Assembly (NCBI RefSeq): GCF_004127215.1
Contig: NZ_QEWJ01000002.1
Location: forward strand, 1-64,000
Reading direction: 5' to 3'
Length of the DNA stretch: 64,000 bases
Source: Streptococcus oralis
Lineage (GTDB): Bacteria > Bacillota > Bacilli > Lactobacillales > Streptococcaceae
The notes under the pieces: model-generated
Told to the model about the DNA's origin: nothing
Seen by the model: the letters and a program-made list of their open reading frames with translations, nothing else
Databases searched by the model: none
Shown here: in pieces, positions 35,982 through 43,469 of the stretch
Layout of the letters: each line of letters starts with the position of its first letter
How positions within the stretch are numbered: the stretch's first letter is position 1
Made by a program: the position numbers and the translations under genes

Positions 35982-36170
35982 AATTTCTGTATATGATGGG
36001 AGCTGGCCGCCTTGCTCCTGTCGGTTTACAAGTGAGCTAACTAGTAGCTGATAGCAACCGCAAAAAGGGCGGTTCGCCCTGAGCGGTTGCGGGTATCAGC
36101 GGGCACTAGTTGGCTCACTTGTTCCGGCAGGGCAATGCAACCAAGCTACCTAAATATACAGAAATTTTAG
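35978..36170. other. Giant 193-nt inverted repeat, candidate replication origin of the element
   Basis: CTAAAATTTCTGTATAT (35978-35994) is the perfect reverse complement of 36154-36170. Nearly everything between also pairs: AGCTGG/CCAAGCT, CCTTGCTCCTG with CAGGGCAATG, ACAAGTGAGC/GCTCACTTGT, AACTAGT/ACTAGTT, GCTGATA/TATCAGC, CAACCGC/GCGGTTG, and an apical GGGCG-gtt-CGCCC. It is noncoding and precedes the Rep gene, as expected of a double-strand or single-strand origin for HUH-type replication. Confidence 0.75.
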
Positions 36171-36484
36171 TCCAAAGAGTTTTTTGAGGTATTATATACT
36201 CATGTGCTCAAAACCTATGCGCGGGCGCCATTCTAGGACTTGACGATAGAATGGTGCAAACCAAGGGTAATCCCTTGATTGGCAAGCTTTCCGAAGACAG
36301 TACCGAAGGTGTCAGCGTAGCGTTAGGAAAAGCAAAAATGCCAAAAAATTAAGGGGTTTTCTTGGGTATATACGTGAATATATGCGTGAATATATTCTCC
36401 AAAAAATGGAGCATATACTCAAATCGAGAGAATAAAAAAACAAAAGTATAGAAAAAATATACAGAAATGTATAGAGGAGAAAGA
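36171..36484. promoter_or_regulatory. Rep upstream region with hairpins and iteron-like repeats
   Basis: This 314-bp noncoding stretch has GGCGCCATTCTA pairing with TAGAATGGTGC (about 36224-36255), CCAAGGGtaatCCCTTG, two copies of CGTGAATATAT(G/T) in tandem (36373-36384, 36385-36396), and CTCCA/TGGAG. AAATATACAGAAAT (36455-36468) repeats the right arm of the giant inverted repeat (36152-36165). TATATACT near 36192 could be a -10. These are typical origin and copy-control features. Confidence 0.6.
36373..36396. repeat. Tandem 12-bp iteron-like repeats
   Basis: CGTGAATATATG is followed directly by CGTGAATATATT, about 90 bp before the Rep start codon. Such short direct repeats are typical Rep recognition sites in replication origins. 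Confidence 0.6.
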
Positions 36485-37813
36485 ATGGCAAAAAGAATAC
36501 AAAATAGACGTTTTCTATTTGAGCAACAACTGAAACCAGATTTTTGGGATTGGGCTGTATCGGATAAGAAATTACTTGAAAATTGGGAAGAGAATAAGAC
36601 AAAGATTTTTAGATTAATCTTTGATCGTATCCGTGAACTAGTTGAAGAAGAGGAATTTGTGGAAGTTGCTTTTATTGTCCATGATAAGGATATTTCCTAT
36701 GGGACAAAACTAGTTGAACCACATATTCATGGCTATATTGATTTTCCAAGACGTATGGACCTTTCAAAAGTTGCCCTGGCTCTTGGAGTGGAAAAAGAAC
36801 GAGTAGAAACCCCAAAATCAAGAGGAGGTAGAAACTTAACACGTATCAACAGTTTAGCTTATCTTATCCATGCCAAGGATAAAGATAAGTATCAGTATCC
36901 TGCTAGTGATGTGGAAACATTTGAAACGCTTGATTATGAAGCCTTTATCAATCAGAATAAAGAAGATTTCGAGAAGTATGCTGCTACTAAAAAACGAGAG
37001 AAAGCAGATGAAAGCCTAGATTTGGTTATTTCCAAGGTTCAAAAAGGAGAGTTAACCTATAATCAAGTAATGGAAGATGAATACCTTGCCATTTTATTTG
37101 CTAATAATCAACAGAAATTTAGGGAAAATTTCCACTTTTACGGAGAAAGACAAGCATTCTTACGCTTGAAATCTCTTGAACGCGGAGAGTATAAGTTGAC
37201 TGTTGTATTTGTAGAGGGGAAACCGTATTGTGGAAAGTCAACTATTGCGAAGTCCATTGCTACCAAGGCACAAGAACGATTACGTGCTGAGGGCTTTGAC
37301 GGTGATATTTATACGGCTAGTTCCAAAAATCCCTTTGATAATTATTACGGTGAAGAAATTCTATTGCTTGATGACGCTAGGAAGGAAAACCTTTCTGAAA
37401 CGGATTGGCTGAAATTATTTGACCCCCTTAATTCCGCTAGAATGACCGCACGATATCAAAATAAGCTAGTAGCTCCACGGTTGATTATTGTTACCGCTCC
37501 TATGTCTGCTAAGTCATTTTTCAAGGGCTATAATGGTGAAGACTTGAACCAATATATTAGACGTATCAATTTTTCGGCAGAAGTAACACGGGAAAAAGGA
37601 ACTGAAAAACGGTGGTTTACTTTTTCAGAAGTTGTTAGACGTGATGGTGCAGATCATTATCAAACCAAAGATGGGGATATTATTCCTCTAAACTTTGTAT
37701 TTGAAGATATTTTTACTGCAGATGATAGAGAATATGCAGAAGAAAAAATGTTAAGTGGGTATATTTTACCTAGAATTTTACCACAGACAAGAAAGGATGT
37801 AACAGATGATTGA
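36485..37813 (+). CDS. rep: CRESS-type replication initiator: HUH endonuclease plus SF3 helicase
   Basis: The 442-aa Rep has an N-terminal HUH nickase domain with H80-I-H82 in EPHIHGYIDFP and a tyrosine candidate in NSLAYLIHAKDK (Y126). The C-terminal domain is a superfamily 3 helicase with Walker A VEGKPYCGKST (about 243-253) and Walker B EILLLDDAR (about 291-299). This pairing is the architecture of CRESS-DNA virus Reps and of the bacterial pCRESS plasmids; ordinary pMV158-type RepB lacks the helicase. ATG 36485 follows GAGGAGAAAG. It lies downstream of the giant inverted repeat and upstream of the integrase. Confidence 0.88.
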   Translation: MAKRIQNRRFLFEQQLKPDFWDWAVSDKKLLENWEENKTKIFRLIFDRIRELVEEEEFVEVAFIVHDKDISYGTKLVEPHIHGYIDFPRRMDLSKVALALGVEKERVETPKSRGGRNLTRINSLAYLIHAKDKDKYQYPASDVETFETLDYEAFINQNKEDFEKYAATKKREKADESLDLVISKVQKGELTYNQVMEDEYLAILFANNQQKFRENFHFYGERQAFLRLKSLERGEYKLTVVFVEGKPYCGKSTIAKSIATKAQERLRAEGFDGDIYTASSKNPFDNYYGEEILLLDDARKENLSETDWLKLFDPLNSARMTARYQNKLVAPRLIIVTAPMSAKSFFKGYNGEDLNQYIRRINFSAEVTREKGTEKRWFTFSEVVRRDGADHYQTKDGDIIPLNFVFEDIFTADDREYAEEKMLSGYILPRILPQTRKDVTDD

Positions 37814-38006
37814 TAAACCTACGATGACAGTTGAAGATATTAAAAGCCTAGGCTTTACAAAATGGACCTCTTACAGTATTTTAAGACAAGCTAAAGCCAT
37901 TATGGTTGAAAGAGGTTTTGACTTTTATAATAATAAAGGTCTTGGAACTGTGCCAACTCGTGTGGTGGAAGAAATTATTGGCACGGAGTTGCTTAATAAT
38001 GGCTAG
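37806..38006 (+). CDS. DUF3173 protein (integrase-associated)
   Basis: The 66-aa protein has the DUF3173 pattern, with an HTH-like start (MTVEDIKSLGFTKWTSYSILRQAKAIMVERG) and the ending FYNNKGLGTVPTRVVEEIIG. DUF3173 genes almost always sit directly before tyrosine integrase genes of streptococcal elements and may act as excision factors, although this is not proven. It overlaps the end of rep by 8 bp and the integrase start by 8 bp, so all three are translationally coupled. Confidence 0.85.
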   Translation: MIDKPTMTVEDIKSLGFTKWTSYSILRQAKAIMVERGFDFYNNKGLGTVPTRVVEEIIGTELLNNG

Positions 38007-39150
38007 TACAAAATATACAGGTGTCAGCAAAGACAAGTCAACAGGGAAGTATATGTATTACTTTAAAGCTGGCGTTGATTTGGCAACTGGCAAACCGTAT
38101 CAGGAGCGTAGACGTGGTTATGATACAGCTAAGGAGGCTTTTGAGGCACGAACGCAAGCTATGAATAAAGTCCATAAAAAAGGCACTTTGAAGCATACTC
38201 AGATGAATTTTGAGCAGTTTCTTGAGATTATCTTTAAGCCGAATTTCTACGCTTCTACAAGGCAAGGAATTGAGGACAAAAACCAGGTCATTTTTAGCGA
38301 ACTGGTGAAATTCTTTGGGAAAAAGAAACCTCGAGCTATTACTCCAGTAGATGTTACCATGTATAAAAAATATGTGGTGGAGAATTATGCTAATTCTTAT
38401 GCAAAAAGGAAAATGGGGTTACTTAACCAGATTTTGAGAAGTGCAAAAGACCACGGTTTAATATTTGGAGATGTTCCAACTGAAAAAGTCGGTACGATAT
38501 TGACAGAAAAACAAAACGTGGAGTTTTGGACTAAGGAAGAATTTGAAAAGGTGATTGCTTGTTTAAATAAGGATAGTTACACGGAGCATTTTGTCTTTAC
38601 CTTTTTATGGCTTTATTACTTTACGGGTATGCGTGTAAATGAAGCGACGGCTTTATATTGGGAAGATGTGGACTTTGAGCGTAAGACTTTATCTATTCGC
38701 TATAATTTGCAGTATGTAAACCGTAATAACTGGGAGCGTAGTGATAAGCTAAAAACGGACTCATCTAAGCGTATAATAGGTTTAGATGATAATACTTTAT
38801 CGGTTTTGAAAGATTGGCAGATGAGACAAGCGGAGCTTGCGGAGATCGATTTTATCATATCACTGGACGGCTCGCCGTATTCTAAACGGAGCATACGTGA
38901 CCAAATTTTGAAAGTTGCGAAACGTGCAGGAGTGAAATATATCCAACCGAAAGGCTTGAGACACTCTCACGCTAGTCTTTTGATAAATGAGTATAATGTT
39001 AATGCCTTATACATTCAGAAGCGTTTAGGTCATGCGGACGTCAAGACTACCTTAAGCGTATATAGTCATCTTTATCCTAACGCTGATACGGAAATCACTT
39101 CAAAATTAGAAACCTTGTTTACTGATTTTATTCCTCATAATGATTTATAG
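37999..39150 (+). CDS. int: Tyrosine integrase of the element
   Basis: The 383-aa recombinase has an AP2-like arm-binding N-terminus (TKYTGVSKDKSTGKYMYYFK), a SAM-like core-binding domain (about 70-170) and a catalytic domain with R in TGMRVNEA, the PKGLRHSHASLL box, GHADVKTTL and the nucleophile in LSVYSHLYP. The first position of the HxxR box is K, as in many streptococcal phage integrases. ATG 37999 lies within the DUF3173 gene end; a longer frame from 37906 has no ribosome binding site. The gene ends at the stop TAG, whose G starts a GCTACC arm-like repeat. Confidence 0.92.
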   Translation: MASTKYTGVSKDKSTGKYMYYFKAGVDLATGKPYQERRRGYDTAKEAFEARTQAMNKVHKKGTLKHTQMNFEQFLEIIFKPNFYASTRQGIEDKNQVIFSELVKFFGKKKPRAITPVDVTMYKKYVVENYANSYAKRKMGLLNQILRSAKDHGLIFGDVPTEKVGTILTEKQNVEFWTKEEFEKVIACLNKDSYTEHFVFTFLWLYYFTGMRVNEATALYWEDVDFERKTLSIRYNLQYVNRNNWERSDKLKTDSSKRIIGLDDNTLSVLKDWQMRQAELAEIDFIISLDGSPYSKRSIRDQILKVAKRAGVKYIQPKGLRHSHASLLINEYNVNALYIQKRLGHADVKTTLSVYSHLYPNADTEITSKLETLFTDFIPHNDL

Positions 39151-39169
39151 CTACCATAATGAGCTACCA
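39150..39169. repeat. Integrase arm-like repeats after int
   Basis: GCTACCATAATGA-GCTACCA, a direct repeat with a 13-bp period, starts in the int stop codon. It closely matches 33825-33846 at the other end of the element. Confidence 0.55.
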
Positions 39170-39176
39170 AAATAAA

Positions 39177-39372
39177 AGGTGGCTCGTTTTTTTGTTGATT
39201 TAATAGGCTTTTCAACTCATTTTTCAAGAAATGACTAATTCCGAGAATATATTTGAAATAAAAAAGAATGCTGATAAATCAACATTCTTTTTATGTTATT
39301 TTTGAACAAAATGGTGCGATTTGACTGTTTAGCTACCAATAAGATACCACAAATTTAAGAAAGTCTTTCATC
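39177..39372. other. Right junction of the element
   Basis: This gap holds a hairpin AGAATG-CTGAT-AAATC-AACATTCTTTTT-type terminator near 39268-39296 and a third GCTACCA site (39332-39349, GCTACCAATAAG-ATACCA). The integrase-proximal end of the element should lie between 39350 and about 39372. I could not find a core direct repeat shared with the 33.8-kb end. Confidence 0.5.
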
Positions 39373-41046
39373 TTAAACGCCAAATTCAATGATTTCTCTT
39401 GATATTTCTTCATATCTATCTTCTTTTAAAAGAGGTGATTCAACTCTAATCTTACAATAATCTCCATCAATTTTATATAAATTTTCTCTGATTACTGAAA
39501 AGAAAGTCTGAGTCTTTAATGTCAAAAAATATGAACCTATAGCTCTAAACATTCTCTCTTGTGATATTGTATCAATTTCATTCTTTACGAAAGAGTCAAT
39601 AGCAAATGGAATCTTAAATTCACTGTTACTTGCTATTAAATTCATATAAATTAGGTATATTGCTAGCAAGTCCTTATTTAAGTTAGTTCCACTTCCTTTT
39701 AATTTTTTATAGTCTCTAAACTTTCTGTCAGATAATCCATTGGACTCAAGTAAAGAAGATAAATTATTTTTCAAATCTTCATAATCGCCTTCAAGACTAT
39801 TGATATGATGTCTTAACTCACTCTGCAAATCTCTAATATCGTTATTTAGTTGGGCAATTTCTTTATCTAGTATTTCTTTGGCAATAGATTCTTTACGGGC
39901 CAGCTTTCCTAATTCAACTAAGACAGATTGACTAATATAGTTTTCTATATCTTTTATTTCCTTTATTTCATCAATTTTTCTTTGATATGCAGCCACTTTC
40001 TCGCTTAATTCATATAATTTACTCTGTTTGTCTATTAGTGATTCTTCTAACAGAGAAATTCTCTGGACTAATGATTCCTTCAGAGAATTGATAGCTAATC
40101 TATTATCCTCTAGTTCTAGTCTTGTTAATGATTGCTCTCTGGTTAAATATGAATGACAATATGAGCATTCATACTTAATATCTTCAAAACGCTTACTTGT
40201 ATCTAGCAATAGGAGTTCTAGTTCATTTTTATCTTGTCTATGTATGTCTAATTCTAGCTTCGTTTTTTCTATACCCTTTGTTACTTTTTGAATTTCCAAA
40301 GAAATTTCATTTGTTTTCTTAATATAGTAGTCAATCTCTATTTTTAACTCTTCAACATCTTTAGGTAAAGATTCTACTATTTCATTTTGTTCTTGATAAG
40401 AATTATAAACCGCTTCAATTTGACTAATTTTCTGCAAAAGCGACCTACTCTTGATGCTAAAATCCTCTTTTTGACTTTTCATATTATTTAGCTCTTCATT
40501 TGATATTCCTAAATAATAATCAATTAGATCTTTAGGGAAGACACTTGCCGGATACTGACCTAGACCATCAAAAGTTTCTTTATACAATGTTCCACTCCAA
40601 CCTTTATCTTGGTCTACATAAAACGGACTCATAAGAGCATCGACATAGGCATATTTTGGTTCATATTGTACTTTAGAAGTTAATTTTAAAGACATGCCTA
40701 ATTTAATCTGTAACCACTCTGAATAATCTCTGAAATTTTTAAAAATAAACGAGTCTTCACTACTTTTTATACTTATTACTTTGTTGTGTCTTTTAATGAT
40801 ATACGATTCTCCATTAATGAGCACATAAAGTTGAATAATGTATTTTTGTGGTTTCCAATCTTTAGGAAAGGAGGTTAACTGACAACCAAGTCCATAATAG
40901 ATAGATTTAACTAAGCTAGATTTCCCCTGGCCATTTTGTTCACTAATTATCAAATTAGGACCTTCATTAAATTCAAAACTATTGGCTTTTTTATTTTCAT
41001 AGTCAACTATACTTATTTTGTTAATGATTAATTGGTTCATTGGCAA
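39373..41046 (-). CDS. SMC/Rad50-like ATPase with zinc hook (LmuB / ABC-3C ATPase-like)
   Basis: The 557-aa protein has Walker A EQNGQGKSSLVKS near residues 36-48, a Q-loop-like PFYVDQDKGW (about 141-150), two long coiled coils (about 185-285 and 305-430) flanking CSYC (C294, C297) at the exact middle, and a Walker B-like PFAIDSF (480-486). Such small Rad50-type ATPases with a zinc hook sense or hold DNA ends in Lamassu and ABC-3C defence systems. GGAG lies 6 nt before ATG at complement 41046, which overlaps the nuclease gene by 26 bp, so the two are coupled. Confidence 0.85.
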   Translation of the reverse strand: MPMNQLIINKISIVDYENKKANSFEFNEGPNLIISEQNGQGKSSLVKSIYYGLGCQLTSFPKDWKPQKYIIQLYVLINGESYIIKRHNKVISIKSSEDSFIFKNFRDYSEWLQIKLGMSLKLTSKVQYEPKYAYVDALMSPFYVDQDKGWSGTLYKETFDGLGQYPASVFPKDLIDYYLGISNEELNNMKSQKEDFSIKSRSLLQKISQIEAVYNSYQEQNEIVESLPKDVEELKIEIDYYIKKTNEISLEIQKVTKGIEKTKLELDIHRQDKNELELLLLDTSKRFEDIKYECSYCHSYLTREQSLTRLELEDNRLAINSLKESLVQRISLLEESLIDKQSKLYELSEKVAAYQRKIDEIKEIKDIENYISQSVLVELGKLARKESIAKEILDKEIAQLNNDIRDLQSELRHHINSLEGDYEDLKNNLSSLLESNGLSDRKFRDYKKLKGSGTNLNKDLLAIYLIYMNLIASNSEFKIPFAIDSFVKNEIDTISQERMFRAIGSYFLTLKTQTFFSVIRENLYKIDGDYCKIRVESPLLKEDRYEEISREIIEFGV

Positions 41047-41986
41047 CTCCTTCTACAATATCACAATATGCTGAGATAATGATTGCATATTTCGTATCAG
41101 ATTCTAAGGGTTTTAAAATGTCACAAAATTTTATTTCCTCAGCAATTTCAGTCAATTTTTTAGTTTCAAGTCTATGTATATCACTCTCCAACAGTCCTAT
41201 GACTTGTCTTTTTTTATACATATGTTGTTGTATAATTTTTACCTCTTCTTTTTTTATTTTTGCTTTTATAAAGGATGTAAAAGGAAATTTATCTAGTTCA
41301 CTTTCAAACAAAGCCTTTGAAGAAATTTTTTGCAATATAGGTTGAAGTTCAATTGCTGAGATTCTTTTTAATTTTTTATCATCTTCGTTTTCTATTATAT
41401 ATTCTGATTTCTGTTTAATAAGTCTATCTAACTCATCTAAAATTAAATCGTCTCTTCCATCTACTGAGATACCTTGATTAATCAGTTCACCTTTTAAATA
41501 TGTTCTTGCTTCTAAATAATCATTCTTAAAGCTTGTCTTCACTAAAGAAAAATTAGCTAGTTTTGTGCTAAAGCTCTCATCTAGTTGTCCAAGAATGTAA
41601 TCTGTTTGTTCTGTGCTTAATTTCAATGAATGCTCAAACAACTCCTCAGAAGTATTCTCTTGCATTTTTGATAATTCTGTTTCTGTAAAATGAAAAACAA
41701 CAATTTTATATTTTGAATGTCCATCTCCCGGGGTTAAGTGTTTCTCAAGAATAGAACATTTATCTTCATGTTTTTGTAATAACTTCTTTAGACCTATTCT
41801 TTTCTTGCCTTTCACCTGTATGTAAGCATGATAATTATCATCATATAATACTTCAAAGTCATCGTCAGATTCAACAAAAATCTCAAAATTATTCTTAGTA
41901 TAATTCCTAATCGCTGTTAGTGAAATGACATGATTTTGATAATTAAAACCTTTTTGAGCTATCGCTCCACCATTATCTCGAACCAT
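41021..41986 (-). CDS. Cap4/DUF4297-like dsDNA endonuclease, putative defence effector
   Basis: The 321-aa protein starts GGAIAQKGFNYQNHVISLTAIRNY and continues FEIFVESDDDFEVLYDDNYHAYIQVKGKK. This is the PD-(D/E)xK nuclease fold of Cap4/DUF4297, with E39, D41-D43 and Q57-x-K59 as candidate metal-binding and catalytic residues. In Lamassu systems this domain is the LmuA effector that cuts DNA when the SMC partner is triggered. The C-terminal 200 residues are helical and could hold the sensor or linker part. AGGAGGAGA precedes ATG. It lies 18 bp after the XRE gene. Confidence 0.8.
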   Translation of the reverse strand: MVRDNGGAIAQKGFNYQNHVISLTAIRNYTKNNFEIFVESDDDFEVLYDDNYHAYIQVKGKKRIGLKKLLQKHEDKCSILEKHLTPGDGHSKYKIVVFHFTETELSKMQENTSEELFEHSLKLSTEQTDYILGQLDESFSTKLANFSLVKTSFKNDYLEARTYLKGELINQGISVDGRDDLILDELDRLIKQKSEYIIENEDDKKLKRISAIELQPILQKISSKALFESELDKFPFTSFIKAKIKKEEVKIIQQHMYKKRQVIGLLESDIHRLETKKLTEIAEEIKFCDILKPLESDTKYAIIISAYCDIVEGVANEPINH

Positions 41987-42004
41987 ATTCTCCTCCTAAC
42001 ATGG

Positions 42005-42301
42005 CTAATCTTTTTTTATATATTCTTCAATCAAATACTTTATTTCTTCCTTTTGTTTATCAGAAAGATTATATCGTTTTAACAAACTAATAATATCCTC
42101 GAGTCCATCATCTCGTCCTTTTAAAATCTCAAAAGACGTGCCAAAGATTTCAGATAATTTTTCTACTGTTTCATCTTTCGGGTTTCTCCCTCCGTTTTCC
42201 CACCTAGCGTACTGGGCTTGAGCTACACCTAACTTTTCAGCAACTTCTAATTGAGTAAGTCCTGCATCTAGTCGGGCTTTTTTTATATTGTCTTTTAACA
42301 T
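42005..42301 (-). CDS. XRE-family repressor of the putative defence operon
   Basis: The 98-aa protein (KKARLDAGLTQLEVAEKLGVAQAQYARWENGGRNPKDETVEKLSEIF, then GRDDGLEDIISLLKR) is closely related to the element repressor at 34246-34545. The HTH recognition helix differs by few residues. AAAGGA precedes ATG. It is the first gene of the leftward operon and probably represses the nuclease and ATPase with itself through the operator at 42332-42350, keeping a toxic effector low. Confidence 0.9.
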   Translation of the reverse strand: MLKDNIKKARLDAGLTQLEVAEKLGVAQAQYARWENGGRNPKDETVEKLSEIFGTSFEILKGRDDGLEDIISLLKRYNLSDKQKEEIKYLIEEYIKKD

Positions 42302-42331
42302 TTTAAAATTCCTTTCGTTTTTCTATTAACT

Positions 42332-42350
42332 TATAACCAAAATGGTTATA
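42332..42350. promoter_or_regulatory. Operator O3, same architecture as O1 and O2
   Basis: TATAACC-AAAAT-GGTTATA is a perfect palindrome with the centre and flanks of O1/O2 and another compensated base pair. A degenerate relative, TTATACT-AAAAT-GGTAATA, lies at 42463-42481 overlapping a possible -10 (TATACT 42464-42469) for the rightward small gene. Confidence 0.85.
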
Positions 42351-42424
42351 TAAAAACAAAGCTTACAAAATAAGTGATACTAGTTAACTTTATGAGTATG
42401 CAAAAATACCCCAGAAAGCTCTGC

Positions 42425-42446
42425 AAAGCGTTTCTGACGCTTTCGT
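42425..42446. terminator. Short hairpin upstream of the 60-aa gene
   Basis: AAAGCG-tttctga-CGCTTT followed by CGTTT. It is short and its role is unclear; it might end read-through between the divergent promoters. Confidence 0.35.
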
Positions 42447-42523
42447 TTAAAACCAATACAAATTATACTAAAATGGTAATACAAAGTCCATAAAAAGCGA
42501 GAAATGGCTAGATTGAGGATATT

Positions 42524-42706
42524 ATGAAATCTACACAATATGCAATAAAAGAAAATAGCACTGACAACAATCGTTCTTTTTATTCACCTAGTTTAGGAGC
42601 ATCTGTTCTAATAAATGATGATGTATTTAACGACATTCGAGACGAAGAAATTGAGCTTCGAGCACTTGAACTGCTTTCGCAGTTTCTAGACAAGTATTTT
42701 AGTTAG
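42524..42706 (+). CDS. Small protein (60 aa) divergent from the defence repressor
   Basis: Starts MKSTQYAIKENSTDNNRSFYSP and is acidic at the C-terminus (DEEIELRALELLSQFLDKYFS). The SFYSPSLGASVLINDDVFNDI segment resembles the early protein at 34833-35087. TTGAGGA lies 6 nt before ATG. It may be the surviving first gene of a second element whose replication genes are lost. Function unknown. Confidence 0.55.
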   Translation: MKSTQYAIKENSTDNNRSFYSPSLGASVLINDDVFNDIRDEEIELRALELLSQFLDKYFS

Positions 42707-42762
42707 CCTTTGAACATTGAGATATGTTATACTATATTCAAGGAATGAACAAGGAGAAAACA

Positions 42763-43458
42763 ATGCCAGTAAATGAATATGGTCAGATGATTGGTGAGTC
42801 AATGGAAGGTTATACACCAGGTGAATTGCCTTCCATTGATTTCTTAGAAGGGCGCTACGCTCGGATAGAGGCTCTTTCGGTGGAAAAGCATGCGGAGGAT
42901 TTGCTAGCTGTTTATGGTCTAGATACACCTCGGGAGATGTGGACCTACCTCTTTCAGGAACCAGTGGCAGATATGGAGGAACTGGTTAGCGTTTTGAATC
43001 AGATGTTAACTCGTAGGGATCGTTTTTACTACGTGATTATAGACAAGGCAACTGGTAAGACTTTAGGAACCTTTTCTCTGATGCGAATTGATCAGAATAA
43101 CCGAGTAATAGAAGTGGGTGCTGTCACCTTTTCACCAGCACTTAAGGGGACGAGGATAGGGACAGAGGCTCAGTATCTCCTGGCGCGCTATGTTTTTGAG
43201 GAGCTTAACTATCGTCGCTATGAATGGAAATGCGATGCTCTAAATCTGCCATCAAGACGAGCAGCAGAACGTTTGGGCTTTGTCTATGAAGGAACCTTCC
43301 GTCAGGCTGTCGTTTATAAGGGGCGAACTAGAGATACGGATTGGCTGTCTATGATTGATAGGGACTGGCCTCAAGTCAAAGATCGTTTGGAGGCATGGTT
43401 GACTCCTGAAAATTTTGACAAGAATGGACGGCAGTATAAGAGCTTGAGAGAACTCTAA
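42763..43458 (+). CDS. GNAT acetyltransferase, RimJ/RimL-like
   Basis: The 231-aa protein has the RimL-type pattern: LGTFSLMRIDQNNRVIEVGAVTFSPALKGTRIGTEAQYLLARYVFEEL and EWKCDALNLPSRRAAERLGFVYEG. Members acetylate protein N-termini, or other amines. AAGGAG lies 7 nt before ATG 42763; the frame starts earlier without a ribosome binding site. An extended -10 (TGTTATACT, TATACT 42728-42733) is directly upstream, so conserved chromosome resumes here. Confidence 0.88.
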   Translation: MPVNEYGQMIGESMEGYTPGELPSIDFLEGRYARIEALSVEKHAEDLLAVYGLDTPREMWTYLFQEPVADMEELVSVLNQMLTRRDRFYYVIIDKATGKTLGTFSLMRIDQNNRVIEVGAVTFSPALKGTRIGTEAQYLLARYVFEELNYRRYEWKCDALNLPSRRAAERLGFVYEGTFRQAVVYKGRTRDTDWLSMIDRDWPQVKDRLEAWLTPENFDKNGRQYKSLREL

Positions 43459-43469
43459 GAGATGGTGAC

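Noticed and set aside
37906-37998. Longer integrase starting at 37906
   Set aside because: It would overlap most of the DUF3173 gene and has no ribosome binding site; the normal integrase N-terminus begins at 37999.
33854-39323. GATTTGAC shared by the two element ends as att core
   Set aside because: Eight bases only; the left copy is part of a TTGACA promoter, and the same octamer also lies near 31324 outside the element.
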